Origin: Anaerolineaceae bacterium
Lineage (GTDB): Bacteria > Chloroflexota > Anaerolineae > Anaerolineales > Villigracilaceae
Assembly: GCA_022181005.1 (NCBI GenBank)
Contig: BQMV01000006.1
Span: 1-20,367, forward strand
Direction: 5' to 3'
Length of the DNA: 20,367 nucleotides
The notes below the pieces were generated by a model. The model was not told the origin of the DNA and did not search any database. It saw only the letters and a list, made by a program, of their open reading frames with translations. Both the position numbers and the translations under genes were made by a program. Below are positions 5,914 to 13,324 of this stretch, in pieces. Position 1 is the first letter of the stretch, and the number at the start of each line of letters is the position of its first letter.

Positions 5914-7422
5914 ATGTCAAACTACGTCGCGGCAATCGATCAAGGGACGACCAGCACGCGCTTCATTATTTTCGATCACGGCGGGAATGTGGTTTCTGTC
6001 GCCCAGAAAGAACACAAACAAATTTTCCCCCAGCCCGGCTGGGTGGAGCATGATCCGCTGGAGATTTGGGGAAACACAGTGGAAGTTATGCAAAAGGCAT
6101 TGCAGAATTTCAGTGATCAGTTATCAGTGACCAGTGAAATTGCCGCGATCGGAATCACAAACCAACGCGAGACAACTGTTGTGTGGGACAAACACACCGG
6201 CAAACCCATCTACAACGCCATCGTCTGGCAAGACACGCGCACGGATGTGATTTGCGCCAAACTCGCCAAATCTGGAGGGCAGAATCGCTTTCGGAAGAAA
6301 ACAGGTCTGCCGCTTGCCTCATATTTCTCGGGTCCAAAAATAAAATGGATTTTGGATAACGTGCAAGGTGCAAAAGAGAAAGCAAAAAGAGGGGATTTGC
6401 TGTTCGGAACAATTGACTCGTGGTTGATCTGGAATCTCACGGGCGAGCATGTCACCGATGTGACGAATGCCTCGCGCACGATGTTGATGAATTTGAAATC
6501 GTTGGATTGGGATGAGGAGATTCTCAAAGCGCTGGGCATCCCACGCGCGATGTTGCCGACGATCAAATCGTCGTCTGAAATTTATGGATATGTGAATGCT
6601 CGAGGCGGCGAGAGCAAATTATTACACGGCATTCCCGTCGCTGGTGACCTCGGCGATCAACAAGCCGCGTTATTCGGGCAGACCTGTTTCAAAGCAGGCG
6701 AAGCGAAGAACACGTATGGCACGGGTTGCTTCATGTTATTGAATACCGGCGAGAAACCCGTGCAAAGCAAAGCGGGATTGCTCACCACGCTGGGATACAA
6801 AATTGGGAATCGCAAAGCCGTCTACGCGCTCGAAGGTTCGATTGCGATCGCGGGCGCGTTGGTTCAGTGGCTGAGAGACAACCTAGGGTTGATTCAATCG
6901 TCCCCTGAGGTGGAAGCGTTGGCGAAATCCGTTGAAGATAACGGCGGAATCTATTTCGTCCCTGCGTTCAGCGGACTCTACGCCCCGTATTGGAAATCCG
7001 ACGCGCGCGGCGTGATCGTTGGGATGACGCGCTATGTCAACAAAGGTCACCTCGCCCGCGCCGCGCTCGAAGCGACAGCCTATCAGACGCGCGAAGTGTT
7101 GGACGCGATGGAAAAAGATTCGGGCGTGAAATTGTCCGCGCTGAAAGTGGACGGCGGCATGGTGTTCAACGAACTGCTCATGCAATTTCAATCGGATATT
7201 TTGAATGTGCCTGTGGTGCGACCGAAAGTGGCAGAGACCACGTCGCTGGGCGCGGCTTACGCGGCAGGACTCGCCGTCGGCTTTTGGAAGGATTTCGACG
7301 AATTGAAAAACAACTGGGGACACGACAAACAATGGAATCCCTCAATGGACTCGAAAAGACGAAAGACGTTATACTCGGGTTGGAAGAAAGCAGTGACACG
7401 CGCGTTTGATTGGGTTGAATAA
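5914..7422 (+). CDS. glpK: Glycerol kinase
   Basis: Phosphorylates glycerol with ATP to sn-glycerol 3-phosphate; cytoplasmic FGGY-family kinase of 502 residues, full length. Visible motifs are the phosphate-binding DQGTTSTR (9-16), the glycerol-contacting R85-E86 in TNQRET, W105, Y137, the catalytic-base aspartate D248 in GDQQAALFGQ, the YGTG loop (268-271) and the second FGGY signature DGGMVFNELLMQFQSDI. The start ATG lies three bases after the fmt stop, and GGAGAG at the end of fmt serves as ribosome site. An oddity is that the stretch between about residues 66 and 75 is encoded by four heptanucleotide units (6110-6137) and appears a few residues longer than in typical GlpK. The active-site residues are unaffected, so the enzyme should work. 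The next gene, glpD, completes the pathway. Confidence 0.96.
   Translation: MSNYVAAIDQGTTSTRFIIFDHGGNVVSVAQKEHKQIFPQPGWVEHDPLEIWGNTVEVMQKALQNFSDQLSVTSEIAAIGITNQRETTVVWDKHTGKPIYNAIVWQDTRTDVICAKLAKSGGQNRFRKKTGLPLASYFSGPKIKWILDNVQGAKEKAKRGDLLFGTIDSWLIWNLTGEHVTDVTNASRTMLMNLKSLDWDEEILKALGIPRAMLPTIKSSSEIYGYVNARGGESKLLHGIPVAGDLGDQQAALFGQTCFKAGEAKNTYGTGCFMLLNTGEKPVQSKAGLLTTLGYKIGNRKAVYALEGSIAIAGALVQWLRDNLGLIQSSPEVEALAKSVEDNGGIYFVPAFSGLYAPYWKSDARGVIVGMTRYVNKGHLARAALEATAYQTREVLDAMEKDSGVKLSALKVDGGMVFNELLMQFQSDILNVPVVRPKVAETTSLGAAYAAGLAVGFWKDFDELKNNWGHDKQWNPSMDSKRRKTLYSGWKKAVTRAFDWVE
6110..6137. repeat. Four tandem heptanucleotide units within glpK
   Basis: The 28 bases split into TCAGTGA, TCAGTTA, TCAGTGA and CCAGTGA. 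They are translated as part of glpK (SDQLSVTSE) just before the conserved AAIGITNQRET core. Related CAGTGA/CAGTTA repeats are usually found in non-coding DNA, so this may be an in-frame repeat insertion. Confidence 0.7.
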
Positions 7423-7442
7423 AAGTTTCAGGGCTCACGTTC

Positions 7443-7485
7443 CAAGTTTCAAGTTACGAACATGGAACTTTGAACTTGAAACTTG
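7443..7485. repeat. Heptad-based inverted repeat between glpK and glpD
   Basis: CAAGTTTCAAGTT (7443-7455) and AACTTGAAACTTG (7473-7485) are perfectly complementary over 13 bases with a 17-base spacer. Further AGTTTCA (about 7424-7430) and TGAAACT (7484-7490) copies flank them. The units are about seven bases long. The element occupies most of the 73-base gap and ends ten bases before the glpD ATG, where no Shine-Dalgarno is visible. Confidence 0.75.
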
Positions 7486-7495
7486 AAACTAAATT

Positions 7496-9187
7496 ATGAA
7501 TCGCTCCGAAACACTAACCGCCCTCAAAAAGAATCCAAACCCCTCCGTCCTCATCGTGGGCGGAGGGATTAACGGCATTGGCACATTCCGCGACCTCGCC
7601 ATCAACGGCGTGGATGTTCTGCTCGTCGAGCGCGGCGATTTTTGTTCGGGCGCATCGTCTGCCTCTTCGCACATGGCGCATGGCGGGATTCGTTATTTGG
7701 AAAACGGGGAGTTCCGCCTCGTGCGCGAAGCCGTACGTGAGCGCAACCTCATGTTGCAGAACGCGCCGCACATCGTCAAGCCTTTGCCGACAGCCATTCC
7801 CATTTTTAAAAGATTTTCTGGCTTGCTCAACGCGCCGCTAAAATTTTTCGGCTGGCTCGATAAACCCAGCGAACGCGGCTCGCTCGTCATCAAGATCGGC
7901 TTGCTATTCTACGATGCGTTCACCGGTAAACAGCACACGGTTCCGCGCCATAAATTTTTCTCGCGCAAGAGATCGCTTGCGAAATGGAATCAGATCAACC
8001 CAGAGATCGTCAACACGGCCGTGTATTACGACGGCGCGATCACCAACCCCGAACGGCTCGGCATTGAACTGATCCTCGACGCCGAAGCCGAAAATGTGAA
8101 CGCGCGCGCGCTCAATTACCTCAGCATGGTGGGCGGCGCGGAGAACACGATCATCCTGCGCGACGAACTCACCGACGAAACCTACGACGTTCACCCAAAA
8201 CTCGTCATCAACGCGGCGGGCGCGTGGATCGACTCGACCAACAAAAAACTCGGCATGTCCACGAACTTCATCGGCGGCGCAAAAGGTTCGCACATCGTGG
8301 TGGATCATCCCGAACTCCGCGCCGCGATCGGCGATCACGAATTTTTCTTCGAGAACGACGACGGTCGCATCGTGTTGATCTTTCCGCTGTTCGATAAAGT
8401 CCTCATCGGCACATCGGATATTCCCATCGAGAATCCCGAAGAAGCGCGATGCACAGATGACGAAGTGGATTATTTTCTGCGGATGACGAAACGCGTCTTC
8501 CCGGACCTCGACCTGACTCGCCAGCGCATCGTTTTTCGCTACTCCGGCGTTCGCCCGCTCCCGCGCTCCACCGCGAAGACGGTCAGCCAAATTTCGCGCG
8601 ATCACACCATTGAAGTGTTGAGCGGCGACTGGACCAACCTCACCTTCCCGGTCTTCTCCCTCGTCGGCGGCAAGTGGACATCTTTCCGCGCATTCGGCGA
8701 ACAAGCGGCGGATAAAGCCCTCGCGTATCTTGGTCTCACTCGCAAACGCGACACGCGTTCCATGCCCATCGGCGGCGGGCGCGGTTATGAGCGCGATGTT
8801 CTGGAGCCGAATCGGCAAATGGGAAGTCTCTTCGCGTGGACGGGCGTTTCACAAGAACGATTGAAAATCTTATTCGGGCGTTACGGCACCCGCGCCGAAG
8901 CCATCGCCACCTACATCAACAGCGGCACAGACTCTGCCCTCGAGTCACTGCCCGATTACTCGTTCCGCGAAATTGCGTATCTCGTCCAGCACGAAAAGAT
9001 CATTCACCTCGACGATTTTCTGCTGAGGCGATCCATGCTTGCCATGTTGGGACGGTTAACGCGCGAGATGATCCTCGAACTCACGCATACGCTGGGCGAC
9101 ATCCTCGGCTGGGACGGGGAGCACAAAAAAGCCGAAGCGGCGCGCGCCCTGTCCATTTTGGCAGACAGGCACGAGGTCCGCTTGTGA
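7496..9187 (+). CDS. glpD: Glycerol-3-phosphate dehydrogenase, FAD-dependent (aerobic type)
   Basis: Oxidises glycerol 3-phosphate to dihydroxyacetone phosphate and passes electrons to the quinone pool; peripheral membrane flavoenzyme. The 563-residue protein has the dinucleotide-binding motif VLIVGGGINGIG (18-29) with the ribose-binding acidic residue E45, the SGASSASSHMAHGGIRYLE segment (51-69) typical of the DAO fold, and the C-terminal DAO_C domain including VQHEKIIHLDDFLLRRS near 497-513. Length is normal for GlpD. It follows glpK by 73 bases filled by a heptad-repeat palindrome, so it is likely in the same transcript, possibly with modulation by the hairpin. No glycerol facilitator or GlpR regulator is in the window. 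Confidence 0.95.
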   Translation: MNRSETLTALKKNPNPSVLIVGGGINGIGTFRDLAINGVDVLLVERGDFCSGASSASSHMAHGGIRYLENGEFRLVREAVRERNLMLQNAPHIVKPLPTAIPIFKRFSGLLNAPLKFFGWLDKPSERGSLVIKIGLLFYDAFTGKQHTVPRHKFFSRKRSLAKWNQINPEIVNTAVYYDGAITNPERLGIELILDAEAENVNARALNYLSMVGGAENTIILRDELTDETYDVHPKLVINAAGAWIDSTNKKLGMSTNFIGGAKGSHIVVDHPELRAAIGDHEFFFENDDGRIVLIFPLFDKVLIGTSDIPIENPEEARCTDDEVDYFLRMTKRVFPDLDLTRQRIVFRYSGVRPLPRSTAKTVSQISRDHTIEVLSGDWTNLTFPVFSLVGGKWTSFRAFGEQAADKALAYLGLTRKRDTRSMPIGGGRGYERDVLEPNRQMGSLFAWTGVSQERLKILFGRYGTRAEAIATYINSGTDSALESLPDYSFREIAYLVQHEKIIHLDDFLLRRSMLAMLGRLTREMILELTHTLGDILGWDGEHKKAEAARALSILADRHEVRL

Positions 9188-9193
9188 GGCGGG

Positions 9194-9202
9194 TGGTAGA
9201 AT
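9194..9202 (+). promoter_or_regulatory. Extended -10 promoter for the first glycosyltransferase, probably leaderless
   Basis: TGGTAGAAT begins seven bases after the glpD stop and ends nine bases before the glycosyltransferase ATG at 9212. No Shine-Dalgarno is present. The nine-base box is identical to the one at 11654-11662. Confidence 0.6.
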
Positions 9203-9211
9203 AGCGTCCCG

Positions 9212-10126
9212 ATGAATATTTCCATTGTCGTCCCCGTCTATCGCGGCGAAGCGTTGATCGAGTCGCTTGTTGAGCGATTGGCGAAATCTCTTCCCACTTT
9301 TTCAAAAAAATATGAAGTGTTGCTCGTGAACGATGGCAGTCCCGATAACAGTTGGGTTGTGATACAAAAACTTGCGCGCAAATACAAGTGGGTGAGGGGC
9401 ATCCGCTTGATGCGAAATTATGGACAGCACAACGCCACGTTGTGCGGCGCGCGCGCCGCGCAATATGAAGTGACTGTCACGATGGATCAGGATTTACAGC
9501 ATCCGCCCGAAGAGATTCCTATTTTGTTGCAACAACTCGAAAACGGATTCGACGTGGTCTACGGCGCGCCGAAAAAACTGCCGCAGGGATTTTTGCGCAA
9601 TATGCTGACGGAGAATATCAAAACCATCCTTGCGCGCGTGATGGGCGTTCCCTCGGTGAAAAATATTTCCGCGTTCCGCGCCTTTCGCACCGAGTTGCGT
9701 AATGCCTTCGAGAATTTTCAAAGCCCTACGTTGATCATTGACGTGTTGCTTTCGTGGGGAACGTCGCGCTTTACGTCGGTGCCTGTTGAGATCGAAAAAC
9801 CCGAAGAACGCTCGAACTACAAATTTTCCGCGCTGATGAAAGCCGCATTGTTGATCCTGACCGGCTACAGCACTACTCCCTTGCGGCTCGCAAGTTGGAT
9901 CGGTTTTGTGATGACCGTGTTTGGTGTTGGCGTGTTCATTTATGTGGTCATCATTTCGTTTGTGGAGGGCGGCATCCCCGGCTTTCCATTTCTTGCCTCC
10001 ATCATTGCGTTGTTCAGTGGCGCGCAGTTATTCGCGCTGGGCATCTTCGGCGAATATCTGGCGCGCATGTTCGACCGCAGTATGGATCGCCCCGCGTACA
10101 TTGTTTCTGAACTGGCAGGCAAATGA
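9212..10126 (+). CDS. Family 2 glycosyltransferase, GtrB/ArnC/DPM1-like, with two C-terminal membrane segments
   Basis: Likely transfers a sugar from a nucleotide sugar to a polyprenyl-phosphate carrier on the cytosolic face of the membrane, as its relatives do; the sugar is not known. The 304-residue protein opens with MNISIVVPVY and has the GT-A nucleotide-binding NDGSPD (40-45), the metal-binding DQDLQHPPEE (92-101, DxD) and FRAFR (155-159). The C-terminal segments at about 228-250 and 257-281 are strongly hydrophobic. It has its own leaderless-type promoter and overlaps the WbqC gene by four bases. The second glycosyltransferase at 11670 has the same layout but differs in sequence, so the two probably act on different sugars or acceptors. 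Confidence 0.9.
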   Translation: MNISIVVPVYRGEALIESLVERLAKSLPTFSKKYEVLLVNDGSPDNSWVVIQKLARKYKWVRGIRLMRNYGQHNATLCGARAAQYEVTVTMDQDLQHPPEEIPILLQQLENGFDVVYGAPKKLPQGFLRNMLTENIKTILARVMGVPSVKNISAFRAFRTELRNAFENFQSPTLIIDVLLSWGTSRFTSVPVEIEKPEERSNYKFSALMKAALLILTGYSTTPLRLASWIGFVMTVFGVGVFIYVVIISFVEGGIPGFPFLASIIALFSGAQLFALGIFGEYLARMFDRSMDRPAYIVSELAGK

Positions 10127-10812
10127 ACGTCGTCATTTTACAGCCCTCGTACATCCCATGGCGCGGCTACTTCGACCAGATCCGCCGCGCGGACTTGTTT
10201 ATCTTCTACGATGATGTACAGTACGATAAACACGGCTGGCGCAACCGCAACCAGATCAAAACGCATCAGGGAAAACAATGGCTTACGATTCCTGTCCATT
10301 CCAAAGGCGCTACACAGGGTGCGCTTGTCAAAGATATTCGTATAGATTGGTCAAAACCGTGGGCTAGAAGTCATCTCAAGGCGTTGACGACTTCATACTC
10401 CAAGGCGCCTTGCTTTAAGGAATATTTGCCGCTGCTGAACGACCTGTACCAACGGAGCGATGAATTTCTTGCTGATTTCACGGTTGAGAGCTCGATTCTT
10501 CTTGCGCGGACATTGGGATTCAACTCTACGGAATTTATCCGCTCTTCTAAATTGACTGATATTAAGGGTCGTAAGACCGATCGCGTCATTAACGTGCTGA
10601 AACAAGTCGGCGCAACGCATTATATTTGCGGTCCATCGGCGAGTTCCTATATGGAGCCCGAAAAGTTCGACGCGGCGGGGATTACGTTTGAATATATAAA
10701 CTATAATTATCCCGAATATTCACAGATGTATCCGCCATATGACCCATATGTTTCGATCCTTGATCTGATATTTATGACGGGCAACGAGGCAAGCGGCTAT
10801 TTTGACATATAG
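10123..10812 (+). CDS. WbqC-like family protein
   Basis: The 229-residue protein shows the conserved WbqC N-terminus QPSYIPWRGYFDQI (7-20) followed by YDDVQYDKHGWRNRNQIK (29-46), and the downstream CGPSASSYM segment. From knowledge of the family, WbqC proteins are encoded in O-antigen and other surface-polysaccharide clusters, where a role in amino-sugar biosynthesis has been suggested; the exact reaction is not settled. Its start codon overlaps the stop of the glycosyltransferase (ATGA) and a methyltransferase follows within 13 bases, so the three genes form a unit. The role in glycan or lipid-linked sugar modification is an inference from this context. Confidence 0.85.
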   Translation: MNVVILQPSYIPWRGYFDQIRRADLFIFYDDVQYDKHGWRNRNQIKTHQGKQWLTIPVHSKGATQGALVKDIRIDWSKPWARSHLKALTTSYSKAPCFKEYLPLLNDLYQRSDEFLADFTVESSILLARTLGFNSTEFIRSSKLTDIKGRKTDRVINVLKQVGATHYICGPSASSYMEPEKFDAAGITFEYINYNYPEYSQMYPPYDPYVSILDLIFMTGNEASGYFDI

Positions 10813-10825
10813 AGAGCAGGCAAGT

Positions 10826-11455
10826 ATGAGCATAGATGAAACCCAGAGAAAACTTGGCGAATACTTTGTTGGAAAGCTGGAAGAGTTTGGCGCGACGCCC
10901 AAAGGCGTGGATTACAACGGGATCGAATCGCAGGTCCTTCGCTTCGAGCAACTTGCGAAAGTGATCGACCCTTCCAAGGCGTTTTCTGTCATTGATTATG
11001 GAAGCGGTTATGGCGGATTATTTGATTTCTTGCACAGCAAAGGTTGGCGTTTTGAATATTATGGCATTGATCTGCTCGAAGGGATGGTCCTCGCTGGGCG
11101 CGAGACGCATAAGAATTTCCCGAACGCGCGCTTCACGACAGATGAACGTGAGGTTCCCATAGCGGATTATGTCTTAGCAAGCGGAATTTTTAACGTCAGA
11201 TTGGAAGAATCATATTCAGATTGGCAGGACTTCACATGTGAAACTCTCAAACGCATAGATGCGCTTTGTTCGAAGGGATTTTCCTTCAACCTGCTCACGA
11301 AATATTCCGACGCCGACCATATGGCGCAACGCCCCGAGCTCTTTTATGGCGATCCGCTATTCTTCTTTGATTTCTGCAAACGCAATTTCTCGCGTAATGT
11401 GGCGCTTCTGCATGATTACGAGATATACGATTTCACGATTTTGGTGCGGAAGTAA
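10826..11455 (+). CDS. Class I SAM-dependent methyltransferase
   Basis: The 209-residue protein has SAM-binding motif I VIDYGSGYG (55-63), the acidic residue ending strand 2 (D82 in YGIDLLEGM), and a SGIFN stretch where motif IV is expected. A Phe/Tyr-rich C-terminal sheet ends in a beta-strand with FTILVRK. The substrate is unknown; the neighbours (glycosyltransferase, WbqC) suggest a sugar or lipid-linked glycan intermediate, which is inference. I choose ATG 10826, with GCAGG upstream, over an in-frame TTG at 10802 that would overlap wbqC. This is the last gene of the run that begins at 9212 and perhaps at fmt. Confidence 0.85.
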   Translation: MSIDETQRKLGEYFVGKLEEFGATPKGVDYNGIESQVLRFEQLAKVIDPSKAFSVIDYGSGYGGLFDFLHSKGWRFEYYGIDLLEGMVLAGRETHKNFPNARFTTDEREVPIADYVLASGIFNVRLEESYSDWQDFTCETLKRIDALCSKGFSFNLLTKYSDADHMAQRPELFYGDPLFFFDFCKRNFSRNVALLHDYEIYDFTILVRK

Positions 11456-11669
11456 GCGTATAGATCGCTGTAAACAAAGCCAGGCAACTCCTACTCGGCT
11501 CGAGGACCTTGTAAACTGCTGCAAGTCTGCTGTGCGCTTCCGTTCTTATTTCGCTCAACAACCAGCGCTTTACGGCAGAATGGATCTGCAAGATTACGCA
11601 AATGCATTATCCTGATCGTATCGAAGGGCTCTTCGGAATGACATGCAGCGAAGTGGTAGAATCACCCTT
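11456..11669. other. 214-base gap, no supported gene
   Basis: Short frames cross this stretch, but none has a convincing start, ribosome site or recognisable sequence. A small hairpin-forming CGAAG-GGCT-CTTCG lies at about 11621-11634. The extended -10 box of the next gene lies at 11654-11662. Whether the rest is a decayed gene or a spacer cannot be told by eye. Confidence 0.5.
11654..11662 (+). promoter_or_regulatory. Extended -10 promoter for the second glycosyltransferase, probably leaderless
   Basis: TGGTAGAAT ends seven bases before the ATG at 11670, with no Shine-Dalgarno between them. An upstream in-frame ATG at 11643 lies before this box and is therefore unlikely to be used. Confidence 0.6.
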
Positions 11670-12617
11670 ATGCCTTCTAGAAAACGCAAGTATAGGGTTG
11701 ATCTAGTCATCCCTGTTTACAATGAAGCGGAGGCGCTTGAGAAAGCCTACGCGCAGATTTGCGGCGTGGTGGATAAGTTGCCGCATGAGTTCCGCTTCAT
11801 CTATGTGAACGACGGCTCGGACGACGGGACGGAAGAGTCGCTCGCGTCGGTGAGGCAAATTGACCGGCGTGTGACCGCGTTGTCGCTCAGCACGAACTTC
11901 GGTCATCAGGCGGCGCTTACTGCGGGCTTAGATCATTCAACGGGCGATATTGTTATAACGATGGACGGCGACGGTCAGCATCCGCCGGAGATGATCCCGC
12001 AGATGATCGAGTTGATCGCGCAGGGCTACGATATTGTGCAAGGGCAACGCGCCGAAGAAGCGCGCCCGTCGTTCTTCAAAAAATTTACATCTGATACTTT
12101 CTACAAATTCATCAACGCCGTCAGCGGCACGCAGATGGTGGCAGGCGCAGCGGACTTTCGCGCATTGAATCGCCAGGCGGTAGACGCGCTCAAAGCCATG
12201 CCCGAATATCATCGTTTTCTGCGCGGCATGATCTCGTGGATAGGGTATAGAAGCGTCATCCTTCCATATCATCAGCCTGCGCGGATTGCCGGACATTCAA
12301 AATATTCAGTTGGAAAAATGTTTCGGCTCGCCTCCGACGCGATCTTTTCATTTTCGCTCATTCCCTTATATATTGGCTTGAGTTCGGGGTTGCTTTTCTT
12401 CGCGCTGGCGTTGATTCAATTAAGTTGGGTGCTTTGGCTGGCGATCTCGAAGAATACCGAGCATGTGATCGCGCCGGGTTGGAGCTCGTTGATGGCGGTG
12501 ATATTGATCGCCAGCGGAATCATAATGATTCTACTGGGGTTTATCGGCGTGTATGTGGGCTATATTTTTCAAGAAGTAAAACGCAGACCTATATATCTAC
12601 TGAAGAAAGAGGGATAA
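11670..12617 (+). CDS. Family 2 glycosyltransferase, DPM1/GtrB-like, with two C-terminal membrane segments
   Basis: The 315-residue protein opens with a basic stretch and VDLVIPVYNEAEAL (10-23). It has NDGSDDGT (47-54), the metal-binding DGDGQHPPEM (99-108), ADFRALNR (161-168) and the basic segment GHSKYSVGKMFRLASDAI (208-225), all typical of polyprenyl-phosphate glycosyltransferases. Hydrophobic segments at about 230-256 and 273-298 anchor it to the inner membrane. Expected activity is sugar transfer to polyprenyl phosphate; donor and acceptor are unknown. It starts a plus-strand run with a histidine phosphatase one base downstream and then a ketopantoate-reductase-like gene. Confidence 0.9.
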   Translation: MPSRKRKYRVDLVIPVYNEAEALEKAYAQICGVVDKLPHEFRFIYVNDGSDDGTEESLASVRQIDRRVTALSLSTNFGHQAALTAGLDHSTGDIVITMDGDGQHPPEMIPQMIELIAQGYDIVQGQRAEEARPSFFKKFTSDTFYKFINAVSGTQMVAGAADFRALNRQAVDALKAMPEYHRFLRGMISWIGYRSVILPYHQPARIAGHSKYSVGKMFRLASDAIFSFSLIPLYIGLSSGLLFFALALIQLSWVLWLAISKNTEHVIAPGWSSLMAVILIASGIIMILLGFIGVYVGYIFQEVKRRPIYLLKKEG

Positions 12618-12618
12618 A

Positions 12619-13299
12619 TTGAACGTGACTCAAAAGGGTATGTATCAATTTGTATTCTTGCGGCATGGCGAATCGACCGGCAACGCCGAATCGCGCTGGC
12701 AGGGGCAGGCGGATTATCCACTGACCCAACGCGGACGCGAACAAGCGCAAGCGCTCGCCGAACGTTGGAAAGAAGAGGGAGCGCAGTTCGATCTCGTTAT
12801 TTCTAGCGCGTTACAGCGCGCTAGAGAAACAGCGGAGATCGTCGCTTCTGCGTTGAATGTGCGCGTGGAACTTGACGAACTTTGGCTTGAGCGCAATGCC
12901 GGTGAATTTGAAGGATTAACCGCAGAGGAAATGCGCCAAATACCGCATCCACCATACAGTACGCCGTATGACGCGGTGGGGGGCGACGGCGAAGGCGATT
13001 GGGAATTATTTTTGCGTGCGGGTAAAGCTTTGCATGATTTAATGAAGCGCCCCATGGGCAGTTATCTTGTGGTTTCGCATGGCGGTTTATTGAATCAATT
13101 AATGCATGCTATTGTCGGTATTTCCCATCATGCCGACCCGTCGGGCGTGCGCTTTCGGTTTGACAACACGGCATTCGCGCGCGTATTCTATCATCCTCAC
13201 TTGCATCGTTGGGTAATTGACGCGCTTAATGATCGCGCGCATGTATATTCCGCGAAGTCTGTGAAGGTTAAATCGGGAAGAGACCGTGACCCTGAGTGA
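12619..13299 (+). CDS. Histidine phosphatase family protein (phosphoglycerate-mutase-like)
   Basis: Acts through a phospho-histidine intermediate. The 226-residue protein has the RHG motif (FLRHGES, R15-H16-G17), the second arginine R67 in SSALQRARETAE, an acidic residue near E91 and the second catalytic histidine H154 in VVSHGG. Related proteins dephosphorylate sugar phosphates, nucleotides or alpha-ribazole phosphate; the substrate here cannot be told. The start is uncertain. TTG 12619 is preceded by GAGGG at five bases and lies one base after the previous stop, which favours coupling. ATG 12640 gives the more usual N-terminus (MYQFVFLRHGES) but has a badly placed GGG. The next gene begins 25 bases downstream. 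Confidence 0.88.
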   Translation: MNVTQKGMYQFVFLRHGESTGNAESRWQGQADYPLTQRGREQAQALAERWKEEGAQFDLVISSALQRARETAEIVASALNVRVELDELWLERNAGEFEGLTAEEMRQIPHPPYSTPYDAVGGDGEGDWELFLRAGKALHDLMKRPMGSYLVVSHGGLLNQLMHAIVGISHHADPSGVRFRFDNTAFARVFYHPHLHRWVIDALNDRAHVYSAKSVKVKSGRDRDPE

Positions 13300-13324
13300 T
13301 GTCTCCAGCCGTGTCGGCGCAAAA

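Noticed and set aside
6110..6137. Frameshift or pseudogene in glpK caused by the repeat
   Set aside because: The repeat is in frame, and all conserved residues on both sides are present in one reading frame.
7443..7490. CRISPR-like repeats
   Set aside because: Units are seven bases long, arranged as an inverted repeat with no spacers of regular length and no cas genes.
7904..8818. 304-codon open frame on the minus strand
   Set aside because: It lies entirely antisense to glpD, whose protein has all family motifs; the frame is a by-product of its codon composition and has no recognisable domain.
11259..11615. 118-codon plus-strand frame across the methyltransferase 3' end
   Set aside because: Most of it overlaps the methyltransferase in another frame; the non-overlapping part shows no recognisable domain and no ribosome site.
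11643..11669. Upstream in-frame ATG of the second glycosyltransferase
   Set aside because: It precedes the TGGTAGAAT promoter box, and the nine extra residues lie outside the domain.
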